From assembly GCF_014831675.1 (NCBI RefSeq), contig NZ_VJXY01000018.1, positions 1-64,000 of the forward strand: 64,000 bases of DNA. Reading direction: 5' to 3'. Origin of the DNA: Komarekiella delphini-convector SJRDD-AB1. Its GTDB lineage: Bacteria > Cyanobacteriota > Cyanobacteriia > Cyanobacteriales > Nostocaceae. Below, in pieces: positions 8,087 to 17,330 of the stretch; position 1 is the stretch's first letter; every line of letters starts with the position of its first letter. A program made the position numbers and the translations under genes. The notes below the pieces were generated by a model that was not told the DNA's origin, did no database searches, and saw only the letters and a program-made list of their open reading frames with translations.

Positions 8087-10123
8087 ATGAAAAAATTTTT
8101 CAGGGGGCTGAGACTTAGCCAAAAGATTGTTCTACCGATGCTTGCAGTTTGTCTGAGCGTCTTCATGCTGGGCTTAATAGTGCTAGGAAATTGGTTTACC
8201 GATAGTTTGCAGCAGAATTTTCGTCAAGAAATTGGAAGTTTTGCTGAACGAGTTTATCAGGATTTTCAATATGAACAGCAAACCTTAGAAACTGAAATCG
8301 AACTTATTGCTAATCGAGATCTGCTGAATCAGGCTGTTAAACAACGTGATCAAGGTTTGCTTTTGCAAATATTGCTACCACTCAAATCTATTTTGAAATT
8401 GGATTGGATTAAGGTAATTGATACTCAGGGTAATATTCTCGTAGATTTACGAAACAACTCTTTGAGTCAAGCCAAGTTCTTAGACGCAGTAATTACCACC
8501 ACTGCTAGTAGAGGAGCGCATTTAGTTGATTTAGTAGATGTAGAAGGTGGGGAACAGGTTCTCGAAGTAGTAACAAATGGGATTAAATCATCAGCAGGAC
8601 TCTTAGGAGGAATCATCATCGGTCGTTTAATAGACGATACTCTACTGCAAAAAATTGCTGCTGGTTCCTCCAAATACTTGATTGTCCACAGACAAAATCG
8701 TGTAGTTGCAACAACCTTTTTGGCAGCAATCAAGGGGAAAAATTGGCAATTTCCTCCTCCTAATCTATCAGCTACACGAATCACTATTGACAACAAAAAC
8801 TATTTAGCCAAAAGTATTGTTTTTACAGGGGCAAGTCAGTCTTTAACAACCACAGTTCTGTATCCTATCTCGCTGTTAGAGATTGCTCAATCTAATTTAT
8901 GGAAGCATTTAGGACTGTTGTTTTTATTGGGAAGCAGTATTGTGGTAATTATTGGGTTTTTAATTGCACAAAATATTACTTGTTATTTACAAGCTGTTAC
9001 ACAAGTGGCACAACGAGTCACCCAAGAATCTAATTTTGATCTCCAAGCTCCGGTAACAACTGAAGACGAGATTGGAATTTTAGCCATTTCTTTTAACCAG
9101 TTAATTCAACAGGTAAAGCAACTGTTAGCAGAACAATATGAAGCGAATCAAAAGCTAGAGATTTACAGCCAAACTTTAGAAGAAAAAATAGAAGAACGCA
9201 CGCAAGCACTGCGACAAAAAAATCTTGATCTCAAGTACACTTTACAAGAACTTAGGCGTACTCAGTCCCAATTAATCCAGAACGAAAAAATGTCTTCTTT
9301 GGGACAGTTGGTTGCTGGTATTGCTCATGAAATTAACAATCCAGTTAATTTCATCTACGGCAATCTCAAGCATACTGACGATTACACTCAACAGTTATTG
9401 TGGCTACTTCAACTTTATCAAAAGTATTACCCCTACCCAGAACCAGAAATTCAAAATGCTAAACAAGAAGCTGATATTGAATATTTAACAGAAGATTTGC
9501 CTAAAATTTTGAGTTCCATGAAGATTGGAGCCAATCGTATCCGGGAAATTGTCCTCAGTTTACGAATCTTCTCTCGTTTGGATGAAGCCGAATTTAAAAC
9601 AGCTGATTTGCATGAAGGGATTGACAGTACTTTGTTAATTTTACAACACCGTCTCAAATCAGAAGGCAACCGCCCTAAAATTACCGTGATTAAAGAATAT
9701 GGTGAAATCCCTAAAATCCAGTGCTTTGCAGGACAATTGAATCAGGTATTTATGAACATCTTGGCAAATGCCATCGATGCTTTGGAAGAGGCTTTTCAAA
9801 AGGGGCTATGTCCAGAACCTATAATTCGTATTTCTTCAGCCCAGGTAAATGAAAATGCCGTTATTCATATTGCTGATAATGGAATAGGGATTCCAGAAGC
9901 AATCCAGTCACATCTATTTGACCCCTTTTTCACGACTAAACCTGTTGGAAAAGGTACTGGTATGGGATTATCAATTAGCTACCAAATTATTACTGAAAAA
10001 CATGGTGGCTCATTACGGTGCATTTCATCACCTGGACAGGGTACAGAGTTTGTAATTGCAATCCCGATTCGAGAAGTCGGAACTGCCGCTTTTGAAAACT
10101 CTCAGCGGAGACTTCCGACCTAA
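8087..10123 (+). CDS. Membrane sensor histidine kinase with HAMP domain
   Basis: 678 residues. TM1 lies near 15-37. An extracytoplasmic sensor of about 230 residues follows (CACHE-like in layout), then TM2 near 272-295. A HAMP domain follows, then a coiled coil ([20 protein letters not shown]). The phospho-acceptor is His414 in [12 protein letters not shown], and the ATPase domain shows an N-box ([10 protein letters not shown]), DNGIGIPEA and [14 protein letters not shown]. The H-box INNP form is common in large cyanobacterial kinases. No response regulator is adjacent; downstream is a convergent ArsR gene. Placement right after a PstS-like lipoprotein suggests the binding protein presents a ligand to the sensor domain. 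The partner regulator is unknown. Confidence 0.93.
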   Translation: MKKFFRGLRLSQKIVLPMLAVCLSVFMLGLIVLGNWFTDSLQQNFRQEIGSFAERVYQDFQYEQQTLETEIELIANRDLLNQAVKQRDQGLLLQILLPLKSILKLDWIKVIDTQGNILVDLRNNSLSQAKFLDAVITTTASRGAHLVDLVDVEGGEQVLEVVTNGIKSSAGLLGGIIIGRLIDDTLLQKIAAGSSKYLIVHRQNRVVATTFLAAIKGKNWQFPPPNLSATRITIDNKNYLAKSIVFTGASQSLTTTVLYPISLLEIAQSNLWKHLGLLFLLGSSIVVIIGFLIAQNITCYLQAVTQVAQRVTQESNFDLQAPVTTEDEIGILAISFNQLIQQVKQLLAEQYEANQKLEIYSQTLEEKIEERTQALRQKNLDLKYTLQELRRTQSQLIQNEKMSSLGQLVAGIAHEINNPVNFIYGNLKHTDDYTQQLLWLLQLYQKYYPYPEPEIQNAKQEADIEYLTEDLPKILSSMKIGANRIREIVLSLRIFSRLDEAEFKTADLHEGIDSTLLILQHRLKSEGNRPKITVIKEYGEIPKIQCFAGQLNQVFMNILANAIDALEEAFQKGLCPEPIIRISSAQVNENAVIHIADNGIGIPEAIQSHLFDPFFTTKPVGKGTGMGLSISYQIITEKHGGSLRCISSPGQGTEFVIAIPIREVGTAAFENSQRRLPT

Positions 10124-10157
10124 ACGTTTGCCAAAAGGCTTGCGTTCGCCCTTGGCG

Positions 10158-10748
10158 TCACACCTCTGTCATCCGCCAATAAACCCCATTCTCTCGCTGG
10201 ATTAACTGATAGCCAATCAACTCCCGTCGTAGGGTAGCGTAGTCAGGATGATAGCGCTTGAGAATGTCATTCACCGTACGTTCTGGATACTGAATCCCAA
10301 TTTCAAATTTATTTGCTAACCACCTGAGAATTACTAAGCGTTTTTTGCGACTAGCGGGAATTTCTTTGAGGCGTTGGATGGAGTCCTTGTCGGAAACATC
10401 GCCCTCGAAATAGTTTTTCAAGACTTTGCTTTCCCAGGCTTCAGTATCTACATCTTCAATCAAAGATGCAATTTGCTCTGGCGTGAAAATTTCTTTGCTG
10501 ATGCTTTGTAAAGCATCACTGTCTAATTGGTAGAGGCGGCTATTACCTTCAGGGCGCATAGTTACTAAATTCAGCTCTTTGAGTCTCGCCAGATGATGAG
10601 ATACCGTCGGTTCCTTGAGTTGTAGTAGCACCGCCAATTCTTCGACGCTGCATTCCTGATTTGCCAGGATACCTACAATCTTCAATCTGCTCTCGTCTGC
10701 CAAAGCTTTGAAAAATCGCAGCAGGGTCTGAAATTGTTCCTTCTTCAT
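10158..10748 (-). CDS. ArsR-family repressor with C-terminal DUF2087
   Basis: 196 residues. The winged-helix HTH covers residues about 5-85 (LADESRLKIVGILANQECSVEELAVLLQLKEPTVSHHLARLKELNLV, then a wing with RPEGNSRLYQL). The C-terminal part (KKRLVILRWLANKFEIGIQYPERTVNDILKRYHPDYATLRRELIGY) is a DUF2087-type domain. The ArsR CxC metal site is not visible, so the signal may not be a metal. A perfect 10-bp inverted repeat sits just upstream of the ATG, consistent with autorepression. Confidence 0.85.
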   Translation of the reverse strand: MKKEQFQTLLRFFKALADESRLKIVGILANQECSVEELAVLLQLKEPTVSHHLARLKELNLVTMRPEGNSRLYQLDSDALQSISKEIFTPEQIASLIEDVDTEAWESKVLKNYFEGDVSDKDSIQRLKEIPASRKKRLVILRWLANKFEIGIQYPERTVNDILKRYHPDYATLRRELIGYQLIQRENGVYWRMTEV

Positions 10749-10757
10749 AATTTGTTA

Positions 10758-10784
10758 TAATTAGATTTGATCCCAATCTAATTA
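10758..10784. promoter_or_regulatory. Candidate ArsR operator
   Basis: TAATTAGATT (10758-10767) and AATCTAATTA (10775-10784) form a perfect 10-bp inverted repeat with a 7-nt spacer, 10-36 bp upstream of the ArsR-family start codon. Size, symmetry and place fit an ArsR dimer operator. That this protein binds it is inference. Confidence 0.6.
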
Positions 10785-10920
10785 GAAAGAAATCAAATTA
10801 GTGCTGCTGTCCTCCTCTGACACAGCATTAAGTTATCTTAGACAAATTTGAGTTAATGATAATTTTTAGGTTTTTTTCGTAAAAGATTGAGATTTCTTAA
10901 GTTGTTCTTTACATTTCGCC

Positions 10921-11136
10921 ATGATATATCCCTCATCAGTTAGTAGAAGAAGAGGGAGTACCCTCAGACAGGGGACTTCACTTGTAGAAGCAGCCAGATT
11001 CTTGGGTGTAGACCAAAGCACCTTGTACATGGCTGTACAAAAAGGACAAATTCCCACTAGTAGAAGTAATGGACGGACTGTAATTAGTCAAGGCGCTTTA
11101 ATGGACTATCAAGCTAGAACAAGACCATTGTTATAA
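10921..11136 (+). CDS. Small excisionase-type HTH protein
   Basis: 71 residues. Residues about 19-65 (TSLVEAARFLGVDQSTLYMAVQKGQIPTSRSNGRTVISQGALMDYQAR) match the winged HTH of the excisionase/MerR-like helix-turn-helix family: SLxEAAxFLGV, then an STLY recognition helix, KGQIP, a wing, and a final helix. No integrase is adjacent, so it is probably a small regulator rather than a phage excisionase. No Shine-Dalgarno sequence is evident; the first 18 residues look non-conserved and the true start could be downstream. Confidence 0.6.
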   Translation: MIYPSSVSRRRGSTLRQGTSLVEAARFLGVDQSTLYMAVQKGQIPTSRSNGRTVISQGALMDYQARTRPLL

Positions 11137-11692
11137 GCGATTGAAATTTCACTGATTAAAAATTCAAAATTTCATCATTGCTGAGTAGATAAGATGTGGG
11201 ATGTCTATCTTGAAAAGTGACGCCCCTTTCTTACAAAGTTCAGATGTCTCTGACAAGCTGCCCTCCGGGCGTATACGGCAGAAACCGCTGCTCTGCTTTT
11301 GCACAGCGTCGCTCTAAGCGTACCCGTACGGGGAACTGAGCTACCGCGCAGCCTCTCGTAGAGAAGGCTTTACGTTTCGCTAACAGATGCCTACGGCGGA
11401 AAACGACGTGATACACTTTTCGCTAAGACGGGCTACGCCTACGTACTCACTACTGTTATCTTTAACTTGAAGATATCAGCAAAATTTGTCCTCCTCTATT
11501 ACTTTGTATTCGACCACTGAGGAGGTTTCAGTAGTGCTGAGCAATGATTGCTCAGCACTTTTCAGTAAATATCTAACTTTCGCAAACTACAAAATTTCTA
11601 CTGTTAGGTGCAAAGTTAAATTAAAAACACACACTTATAACAGCAGCAAAACTCAATTTTAAATTTTGAATTTATCCGAATCTCAAATTGAT
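11137..11692. repeat. Gene-free spacer with dispersed repeats
   Basis: The spacer between the HTH gene and the 3' end of hemA holds no gene. About 11255-11445 is dispersed-repeat text (GCAGCCTCTCGTAGAGAAGG and similar blocks) related to the clusters near 60, 24790 and 52560. The 3' part carries a strong hairpin, annotated separately. Confidence 0.6.
11534..11562 (+). terminator. Terminator-like hairpin in repeat spacer
   Basis: GTGCTGAGCAA (11534-11544) and TTGCTCAGCAC (11548-11558) form an 11-bp stem with a 3-nt loop followed by TTTTC. About 20 nt upstream, CCTCCTC and GAGGAGG (about 11500-11526) can form another short stem. The pair resembles the 3' end of a small RNA, but no gene for it to end is visible on the plus strand. 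Confidence 0.45.
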
Positions 11693-12979
11693 TTAACTAA
11701 ACTGTTCCCCTGCATCTAAGTTAAATAACATTTGCAAGGTTTGCATACAGCGCCGTCTTGCCTCTACATCTTGCTGCGATCGCAACTGTACCATCGGATC
11801 ATGTAAAATTTTATTCACAATTCCCCTGGTTAATGCTTCGATCACCTCTTGATGTTTGTCAGCAAATTCTGAACCCAATCTTGACAAAGCTTTTTCTAAT
11901 TCTTGTTCGCGGATAGTTTCAATTTTGTTCCGCAGACAGCTGATAGTAGTGACCGTTTCTAGACTGCGCCACCAAATATCAAAGGCTTCCACCTCTTCAT
12001 CTAAAAGTCTTTCTGCTTCTTGAGCCATTTTCCGGCGGCTTTCGTAGTTTTGCGCCACTACCGCCTTCAAATCATCCACATTGAACGCCTGTACATTTAC
12101 CAGTTCATTCACATCTCCATGAACATTACGAGGTACAGAAATATCAAATAACATTAGAGAACGCTGAGGTTCTAATACCATTTCCAACTTGGCACGGTCA
12201 AGTATTGGTTCTGTAGCAGAAGTACTTGTAAATACTAAGTCACTATCGGCAATCACTGTCATCATTTCCGATAGCAAATGAGTTTGGATAGGTTGTTCGG
12301 GGAAATGCTTTGTTAACTCCTGGGCACGTTCACGAGAGCGATTTACAATACTAATTTGCACAGCACCTTTAGAAAGCAAGTGTTGCACTAACAAGCGTGA
12401 CATTTTACCAGCACCCAGGATTGCCACTCGACAAGCTGCTAAATTTGCTACTTTTATCTGCGCCAACTCTACAGCTGCCGAACTAATAGAGACTGCGCCA
12501 GTGCCAATACTGGTTTCGGTACGAACCCGCTTGCCAGCTGTCAGCGCTTGTTTAAATAATCGATTCAAAATGGTTTTTATACCGTTATATTGCTGTCCCA
12601 GTTTGTGAGTATTTTTTACCTGAGCCAGAATTTGACCTTCTCCGAGTACCAAACTATCTAAGCCAGCTGCTACCCGCATGATATGCATCACTGCATCATC
12701 ATGTAGCAACATAAACAAATGTTGTCGTAGAGCAAGCACAGGTAATTTGCTGTGTTCTGAAAGAAACTGGGTAACTTCTCTGATACCTTGATCTGTTTCA
12801 CTAGTAACAATGTAAATTTCCAGCCGATTACAAGTACTAAGGATTGCGACTTCTTCAATATGAGGATAGCTGGTTAGATGAGCGATCGCGCTTTCAGTTT
12901 GTGGTTCTGGAATGCTCAGCTTTTCCCGGACTTCAACTGGGGCTGTTTTATGGCTTAACCCCACCACTGCTATATTCAT
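11693..12979 (-). CDS. hemA: Glutamyl-tRNA reductase
   Basis: 428 residues. It reduces Glu-tRNA to glutamate-1-semialdehyde, the first committed step of tetrapyrrole (chlorophyll, haem, phycobilin, B12) synthesis in cyanobacteria. The N-terminal catalytic domain carries the nucleophile Cys50 in [11 protein letters not shown]. The NADPH domain begins near [21 protein letters not shown], and a C-terminal helical dimerisation domain follows ([26 protein letters not shown]). It is transcribed alone. A GGGGCCCC-centred element lies about 40 nt upstream of its ATG. Confidence 0.97.
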   Translation of the reverse strand: MNIAVVGLSHKTAPVEVREKLSIPEPQTESAIAHLTSYPHIEEVAILSTCNRLEIYIVTSETDQGIREVTQFLSEHSKLPVLALRQHLFMLLHDDAVMHIMRVAAGLDSLVLGEGQILAQVKNTHKLGQQYNGIKTILNRLFKQALTAGKRVRTETSIGTGAVSISSAAVELAQIKVANLAACRVAILGAGKMSRLLVQHLLSKGAVQISIVNRSRERAQELTKHFPEQPIQTHLLSEMMTVIADSDLVFTSTSATEPILDRAKLEMVLEPQRSLMLFDISVPRNVHGDVNELVNVQAFNVDDLKAVVAQNYESRRKMAQEAERLLDEEVEAFDIWWRSLETVTTISCLRNKIETIREQELEKALSRLGSEFADKHQEVIEALTRGIVNKILHDPMVQLRSQQDVEARRRCMQTLQMLFNLDAGEQFS

Positions 12980-13021
12980 TTGCTAAATCGTAGTTACTAA
13001 TTGGTAGTTGGGAATAAAGAA

Positions 13022-13065
13022 TGGGGAACTCAGGGGGCCCCTCTAGGGATAAGGGGTAATGGGGA
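13022..13065 (-). repeat. GGGGCCCC-centred element, copy 1 (upstream of hemA)
   Basis: A G-rich block with GGGGAACTC, a GGGGGCCCC core, GGGATAAGGGG and AATGGGGA in order. A near-identical block stands at 25684-25730. Relative to their downstream minus-strand genes both copies have the same orientation and lie 20-45 nt before the start codon. The core can form a short GC hairpin. Function unknown. Confidence 0.6.
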
Positions 13066-13069
13066 AATT

Positions 13070-13135
13070 ATTGTTTGTTGCTTGTAACAACCAACAAACA
13101 ACAATTAATTACTAACTAATAACTACTAACTACTG
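13070..13135. repeat. Inverted and heptamer repeats
   Basis: TTGTTTGTTG (about 13072-13081) is complementary to CAACAAACAA (about 13092-13101), followed by TAATTACTAACTAATAACTACTAACTA-like tandem microrepeats of STRR type. It lies in the 250-nt spacer between hemA and glpX. Confidence 0.5.
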
Positions 13136-13232
13136 TAGGGGTGAAGTATTTGGGTGACTATTTTTCGGTTTGATCGAAAGAATTTTTTCCAAATGCTTCG
13201 TCCCTACTTTTACCATTCCCCATCCCCAAAAA

Positions 13233-14270
13233 TTAGTTCAGTTGGAGAGTCTTTGGTTCGTTAAACATATGGATTGTATCGACAAAGCGAGCAGTTTTAG
13301 ATTGGTTGGAAATTACCAAGCTTTCAGTTCTTGCTCCGCCCTTGAAGAAACGCACACCTTGCATTAGATTACCAGTAGTAATTCCGCTAGCAGCGAACAA
13401 AATAGTTTCGCCAGATGCCAATTCATGAGCATCATAGACCTTATCGGGGTCATTGATATTCATAGACTTTAAACGGTCAATGTTAGCTTGTTTGCTTTCT
13501 CCAATCAGACCTGTTTTTACGACTTCTGGATCGTAAATCAGTTGACCTTGGAAGTGTCCACCCAAAGCACGCATTGCTGCTGCGGAGATTACACCTTCAG
13601 GAGCAGCACCGATACCCATCAACCCGTGGATATTAGTTCCGGCAAAACCGCAGGATATAGCTGCACCCACATCACCATCGGAAATCAGTTGTACTCTTGC
13701 TCCAGCCTCACGGATTTCTTTAATTAAATCATTATGGCGATCGCGCTTCATTACCACGATCACAAGTTCTTCAATAGAGCGCTCTAGACACTCGGAAAGA
13801 ATCTTGAGGTTTTCGGTAGCTGACTTGTTGATGTCTACCTTGCCTTTAGCTGCTGGAGGTGCTGCTAACTTCTTCATGTAAAAGTCTGGAGCAGCAAATA
13901 ATCCACCCTTTTCAGAAATTGCTAAGACAGCCATCGAACCAGGTTGTCCATAAGCTACTAAGTTAGTACCTTCACAGGGGTCAACAGCAATGTCAATCTC
14001 GATTAATTCATCGGGATTACAATAGTTTTTGGCATCTGGTTGAGTACATATACCGACTTCTTCCCCAATGTAAAGCATAGGGGCGTCATCGCGTTCGCCT
14101 TCTCCAATGACAATGCGACCGCGCATATAGATTTTATTCATCCGCTCCCGCATGGCTTCCACTGCTACTTGGTCAGCAGTGTTTTTTTCGCCTTTACCCA
14201 TCCACTTTGCGGATGCGATCGCTGCTTGCTCTACGACTTCAATAATCTCTAACCCAAGTGTATTTTCCAC
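13233..14270 (-). CDS. glpX: Class II fructose-1,6-/sedoheptulose-1,7-bisphosphatase
   Basis: 345 residues, the cyanobacterial dual FBPase/SBPase of the Calvin cycle, dephosphorylating both bisphosphates in the cytoplasm. The GlpX signatures are present: [23 protein letters not shown] (metal ligands), [55 protein letters not shown] and the C-terminal half with [20 protein letters not shown]. It is monocistronic as seen here, with a 350-nt upstream spacer. Confidence 0.96.
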   Translation of the reverse strand: MENTLGLEIIEVVEQAAIASAKWMGKGEKNTADQVAVEAMRERMNKIYMRGRIVIGEGERDDAPMLYIGEEVGICTQPDAKNYCNPDELIEIDIAVDPCEGTNLVAYGQPGSMAVLAISEKGGLFAAPDFYMKKLAAPPAAKGKVDINKSATENLKILSECLERSIEELVIVVMKRDRHNDLIKEIREAGARVQLISDGDVGAAISCGFAGTNIHGLMGIGAAPEGVISAAAMRALGGHFQGQLIYDPEVVKTGLIGESKQANIDRLKSMNINDPDKVYDAHELASGETILFAASGITTGNLMQGVRFFKGGARTESLVISNQSKTARFVDTIHMFNEPKTLQLN

Positions 14271-14620
14271 AGAGTCTGCCCCCTTAACTGCTTGTCTTCG
14301 CGTCTTTTTATCTGGCTATTTCAGTTTTCAAGTCTACCAAAGGGCGGATACACGTGGAGGAAAGTTAAGTTTTACTGCTAACTGGTTAAAAAAGTGCCAG
14401 TTGCAACTTCATTATTTCCGCTCATCTTATTCCAGCATATAGCATGGTCAGTGCTGAGTGCTGAGTGCTGAATATATTTAGCGCTTAGTGCTGTTTCGGT
14501 TAAAAATATCACTTTGTTTTAGCATTAAGTTTATTTGTGGTTCTAAATAATAGAGCCAAGAAAGCTGGTAAGTTCAGTCAAAACATTAGACCAACTTAGA
14601 AAAATATCAAGAAGTTAATC
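14271..14620. repeat. Spacer upstream of glpX with GTGCTGA heptamers
   Basis: The divergent spacer between glpX and the DUF981 gene must hold both promoters. About 14448-14476 is a tandem run of GTGCTGA heptamers (STRR type). No gene and no clear factor-binding site were seen. Confidence 0.55.
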
Positions 14621-15193
14621 ATGTTTATTGACTACATCACACTAATGTTGATCAATATGGTAGCCGGGTTAGTTTTATTGGCTGACTATGTGAATCGTGG
14701 AATAGATAGCCCTAATCAAAAACAATGGATTCCTGGATTTGGGATAACAGGCGCGCTCGCATTGACAACTGGTTTACACATGATCTTCACCTGGCCAGTT
14801 ACCGGTAGCTTTAATATTACTTTTGGGGAAACGAGTGTTCTCTTTGGGATTTTATTTGTTGCAGCGGCGATCGCTCTCTCCCAAAGTTGGGATTTGCTGA
14901 CAATAGCAATTTACGCCTTCTTTGCTGGTTTAGTTGCGATCGTGCTAGGTATACGTATCATCAACTTGAACTTAACAAGGCAACCACTTTTGTCAGGAAT
15001 CGGGTTTATTCTCACTGGGTTAGGTGGTGTCTGTGCTGCACCAACTCTCTATTGGAAAACGAACCGAACTTGGCGACTAATTGGTGCAGCCGTGCTGATA
15101 GTAGCCGCTCTCATTTGGGCATTCACTGGATATTTGGCTTACTGGAATCATCTAGAGAGTTTTGGGAAGTGGGTTCCAGCCCCAATGCGTTAA
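14621..15193 (+). CDS. DUF981-type integral membrane protein
   Basis: 190 residues with about six hydrophobic segments (for example MLINMVAGLVLLADYVNRG, ITGALALTTGLHMIF, SVLFGILFVAAAIAL, LLTIAIYAFFAGLVAIVLGI, LLSGIGFILTGLGGVCAAP, LIGAAVLIVAALIWAF). The layout agrees with the DUF981 family as I recall it. The function is unknown. It is followed by a glutaredoxin gene 55 nt later on the same strand, but a functional link is not evident. Confidence 0.65.
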   Translation: MFIDYITLMLINMVAGLVLLADYVNRGIDSPNQKQWIPGFGITGALALTTGLHMIFTWPVTGSFNITFGETSVLFGILFVAAAIALSQSWDLLTIAIYAFFAGLVAIVLGIRIINLNLTRQPLLSGIGFILTGLGGVCAAPTLYWKTNRTWRLIGAAVLIVAALIWAFTGYLAYWNHLESFGKWVPAPMR

Positions 15194-15248
15194 CCAATGC
15201 CAGCAATGATCTAGGCTAGAGATAGTTAAAATCTCTTTTAAGATAAAT

Positions 15249-15563
15249 ATGCTGGACTTTCTTAATCCCCTCTTAAATCGCCATCCAGAGCGCGTTAAAG
15301 CCAATGTCGAAATTTATACTTGGCAAACTTGCCCTTACTGTATCCGCGCTAAACTACTGCTGTGGTGGAAAGGTGCAAACTTCACCGAATACAAAATTGA
15401 CGGCGACGAAGCAGCCAGAGCTAAAATGGCAGAACGTGCTAACGGACGCCGTACTGTACCACAAATTTTCATCAATCAGCAGCATATTGGTGGCTGTGAT
15501 GATCTCTATCAGCTAGATACACAAGGACAACTCGATTTCATGTTAGCCCAAGCCATTATTTAG
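15249..15563 (+). CDS. grxC: Glutaredoxin 3
   Basis: 104 residues of thioredoxin fold. The dithiol centre is CPYC (Cys28, Cys31) in YTWQTCPYCIRAK, followed by the TVPQIFINQQHIGGCDDL segment that binds glutathione. It reduces protein disulfides and glutathionylated proteins using GSH. There is a short N-terminal extension of about 18 residues before the fold. A hairpin with a weak T-rich tail lies about 35 nt past the stop. Confidence 0.93.
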   Translation: MLDFLNPLLNRHPERVKANVEIYTWQTCPYCIRAKLLLWWKGANFTEYKIDGDEAARAKMAERANGRRTVPQIFINQQHIGGCDDLYQLDTQGQLDFMLAQAII

Positions 15564-15596
15564 ACAATTAGCTCACTTTTACAGGCTTGGTAATAT

Positions 15597-15628
15597 TAGC
15601 CCCAGACTTTCAGTCTGCGGGCTATTTG
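15597..15628 (+). terminator. Hairpin after glutaredoxin gene
   Basis: TAGCCC-CAGAC (15597-15607) pairs with GTCTG-C-GGGCTA (15613-15624) across a TTTCA-type loop with one bulge, followed by TTTGG. The same AGACTTTCAGTCT text is a frequent cyanobacterial repeat, so it may be a repeat serving as a weak terminator. Confidence 0.45.
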
Positions 15629-15734
15629 GTTGCAAAAATTCAGTTTTACCCAAAATTTATCGTAGTTCTTAATTTATTGCGATACACTCTCGCAAGGTAA
15701 ATTGAAAATTCGGATACAACTCAGATATTTAGAA

Positions 15735-15770
15735 TATCTTTGTCTCCTATCTCCTGTCTCCTATCTTCTT
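15735..15770. repeat. Tandem TCTCCTA microrepeat
   Basis: GTCTCCTATCTCCTGTCTCCTATCTTC is a run of 7-8 bp CT-rich units of the STRR kind in the spacer before tadA. Confidence 0.55.
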
Positions 15771-15807
15771 TGCCAGTGTATTTTACTCATCTAATAGCTA
15801 TAAAAAT

Positions 15808-16293
15808 ATGTTAACAAAATACACAGAATATCTTATACATAAAAAATGGATGAGTCGTGCCCTAGAATTGGCACAAGCAGCAGGTAATGCAGGTGAAGTT
15901 CCTGTTGGTGCTGTTATTATTGATTCAACTGGATATTTGCTAGCTGAAGGAGAAAACAGAAAAGAACGTGACAAAGACCCTACAGCTCATGCTGAAATTC
16001 TTGCTATTAAGACAGCTGCTACAACTTTACAAAATTGGCGTCTTAATGAATGCACCCTCTATGTAACTCTAGAACCTTGTCCAATGTGTGCAGGCGCTAT
16101 CGTACAGGCGCGTCTAGGATTGCTTGTATATGGAGTGGACGATCCAAAAACTGGTTCAATTCGTACAGTTACTAATATTCCTGACAGCGCCGCTTCTAAT
16201 CACCGCCTACAGGTAATTGGAGGCATTCTAGAGTCAGCTTGTCGTCGGCAATTGCAAGCCTGGTTTGCTACTAGGAGACATAAAAGAAGTTAA
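15808..16293 (+). CDS. tadA: tRNA-specific adenosine deaminase
   Basis: 161 residues. It converts A34 to inosine in the anticodon of tRNA-Arg(ACG). The zinc deaminase motifs are complete: His61-Ala-Glu63 (HAEILAIKTA) supplies one ligand and the proton shuttle, and PCPMC (Cys91, Cys94) supplies the other two. The N-terminus WMSRALELAQAAGNAGEVPVGAVI fits TadA rather than cytosine or guanine deaminases. It is monocistronic; an STRR-like run precedes it. Confidence 0.93.
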   Translation: MLTKYTEYLIHKKWMSRALELAQAAGNAGEVPVGAVIIDSTGYLLAEGENRKERDKDPTAHAEILAIKTAATTLQNWRLNECTLYVTLEPCPMCAGAIVQARLGLLVYGVDDPKTGSIRTVTNIPDSAASNHRLQVIGGILESACRRQLQAWFATRRHKRS

Positions 16294-16407
16294 GGACAGC
16301 AGTAAAACTGTCCAGCTGGTACGACACAATTCATGCAAGAAAATCTACGGTGTAACTAATCAGGCTTTTCGTTAAATCTTACCCGTCAATCAGCTGCCAC
16401 CGTCATC

Positions 16408-17172
16408 ATGGATCACTCTTCATCCGATATTTGTCAGTACACACCAGCGAAGACTCCAGAAAATTCTCAGGTGGCTCCTACTACCTCAAGGGTTTCTCCT
16501 TGGTTAAGTCCTCTGGCGTATTTACTGGGGCGTCACTGCCTACTACCATTATTCTTTGGCCGAATTAGCATAACCGGACAAAAAAATATTCCCACGACTG
16601 GCCCTGTTATTCTCGCTCCTACACATCGGGCGCGTTGGGATGCATTGCTCGTACCTTATGCTGCTACTGATTGTGTGAGAGGAAAAGACTTGCGGTTCAT
16701 GGTAACTATTACTGAATGCCAAGGATTGCAAGGCTGGTTTGTCCGACGTTTGGGGGGGTTTCCTGTAGATATTCAACATCCGTCAATCCGCACCCTGCGA
16801 CACGGAGTTGAGCTACTTCAGCAGAAAAAAGCCTTAGTGATTTTTCCAGAAGGCGGGATTTATCGTGATGGTAAAGTTCACCCTTTGAAGTCGGGAATTG
16901 CTCGTCTTGCTTTAAGTGCTGAGTCTAGTCACTCAGGATTAGGAGTAAAAATTATACCCATTAGCATCAACTACAGCCAGCCATATCCTAGTTGGGGTAC
17001 AAGTGTGAACATTCATATTGGCTCGGCAATAGAAGTAGGAGATTACATCAATGGCTCCATCAAACAAAATGCTAAACATCTCACGGCTGATTTAGCAAAG
17101 GCGCTGCAACAATTAAGTCATCAAGAATCAGAAATTACCAGTCATCAAACAGTGCTGAGTAATGAGTGCTGA
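16408..17172 (+). CDS. PlsC-type 1-acyl-glycerol-3-phosphate acyltransferase
   Basis: 254 residues. The acyltransferase motif I H-x4-D is HRARWD (His73, Asp78), and motif III is FPEGG (Glu148) in LVIFPEGGIYRDG. Family members acylate lysophosphatidate at the membrane in phospholipid and glycolipid synthesis. The first 25 residues are polar and poorly ordered, and a hydrophobic stretch (LSPLAYLLGRHCLLPLFF) precedes motif I. The last residues (TVLSNEC) and the stop are written by GTGCTGAGTAATGAG heptamer repeat, so the C-terminus is repeat-derived. The substrate is not certain. Confidence 0.85.
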   Translation: MDHSSSDICQYTPAKTPENSQVAPTTSRVSPWLSPLAYLLGRHCLLPLFFGRISITGQKNIPTTGPVILAPTHRARWDALLVPYAATDCVRGKDLRFMVTITECQGLQGWFVRRLGGFPVDIQHPSIRTLRHGVELLQQKKALVIFPEGGIYRDGKVHPLKSGIARLALSAESSHSGLGVKIIPISINYSQPYPSWGTSVNIHIGSAIEVGDYINGSIKQNAKHLTADLAKALQQLSHQESEITSHQTVLSNEC

Positions 17173-17330
17173 GTACTGAGTAATCAGCAACTAAAGGAAA
17201 ACGGCTTTTTACTATGAAGCTATCGAATTTATTTGTGGATAAAAAAAGTATTTGTAGAAATGCTTAATTCTTGACTTGTCCTTTGCTAATAACAAAGGAC
17301 AAATGACCAATGACCAATGACCATTGACTA
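17148..17330. repeat. Heptamer repeats at and after acyltransferase stop
   Basis: GTGCTGAGTAATGAGTGCTG-type repeats (about 17152-17183) overlap the stop of the acyltransferase gene, and a second run of AATGACC heptamers (about 17300-17328) lies at the 3' end of the convergent subtilase gene. Both are STRR-like. Confidence 0.65.
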
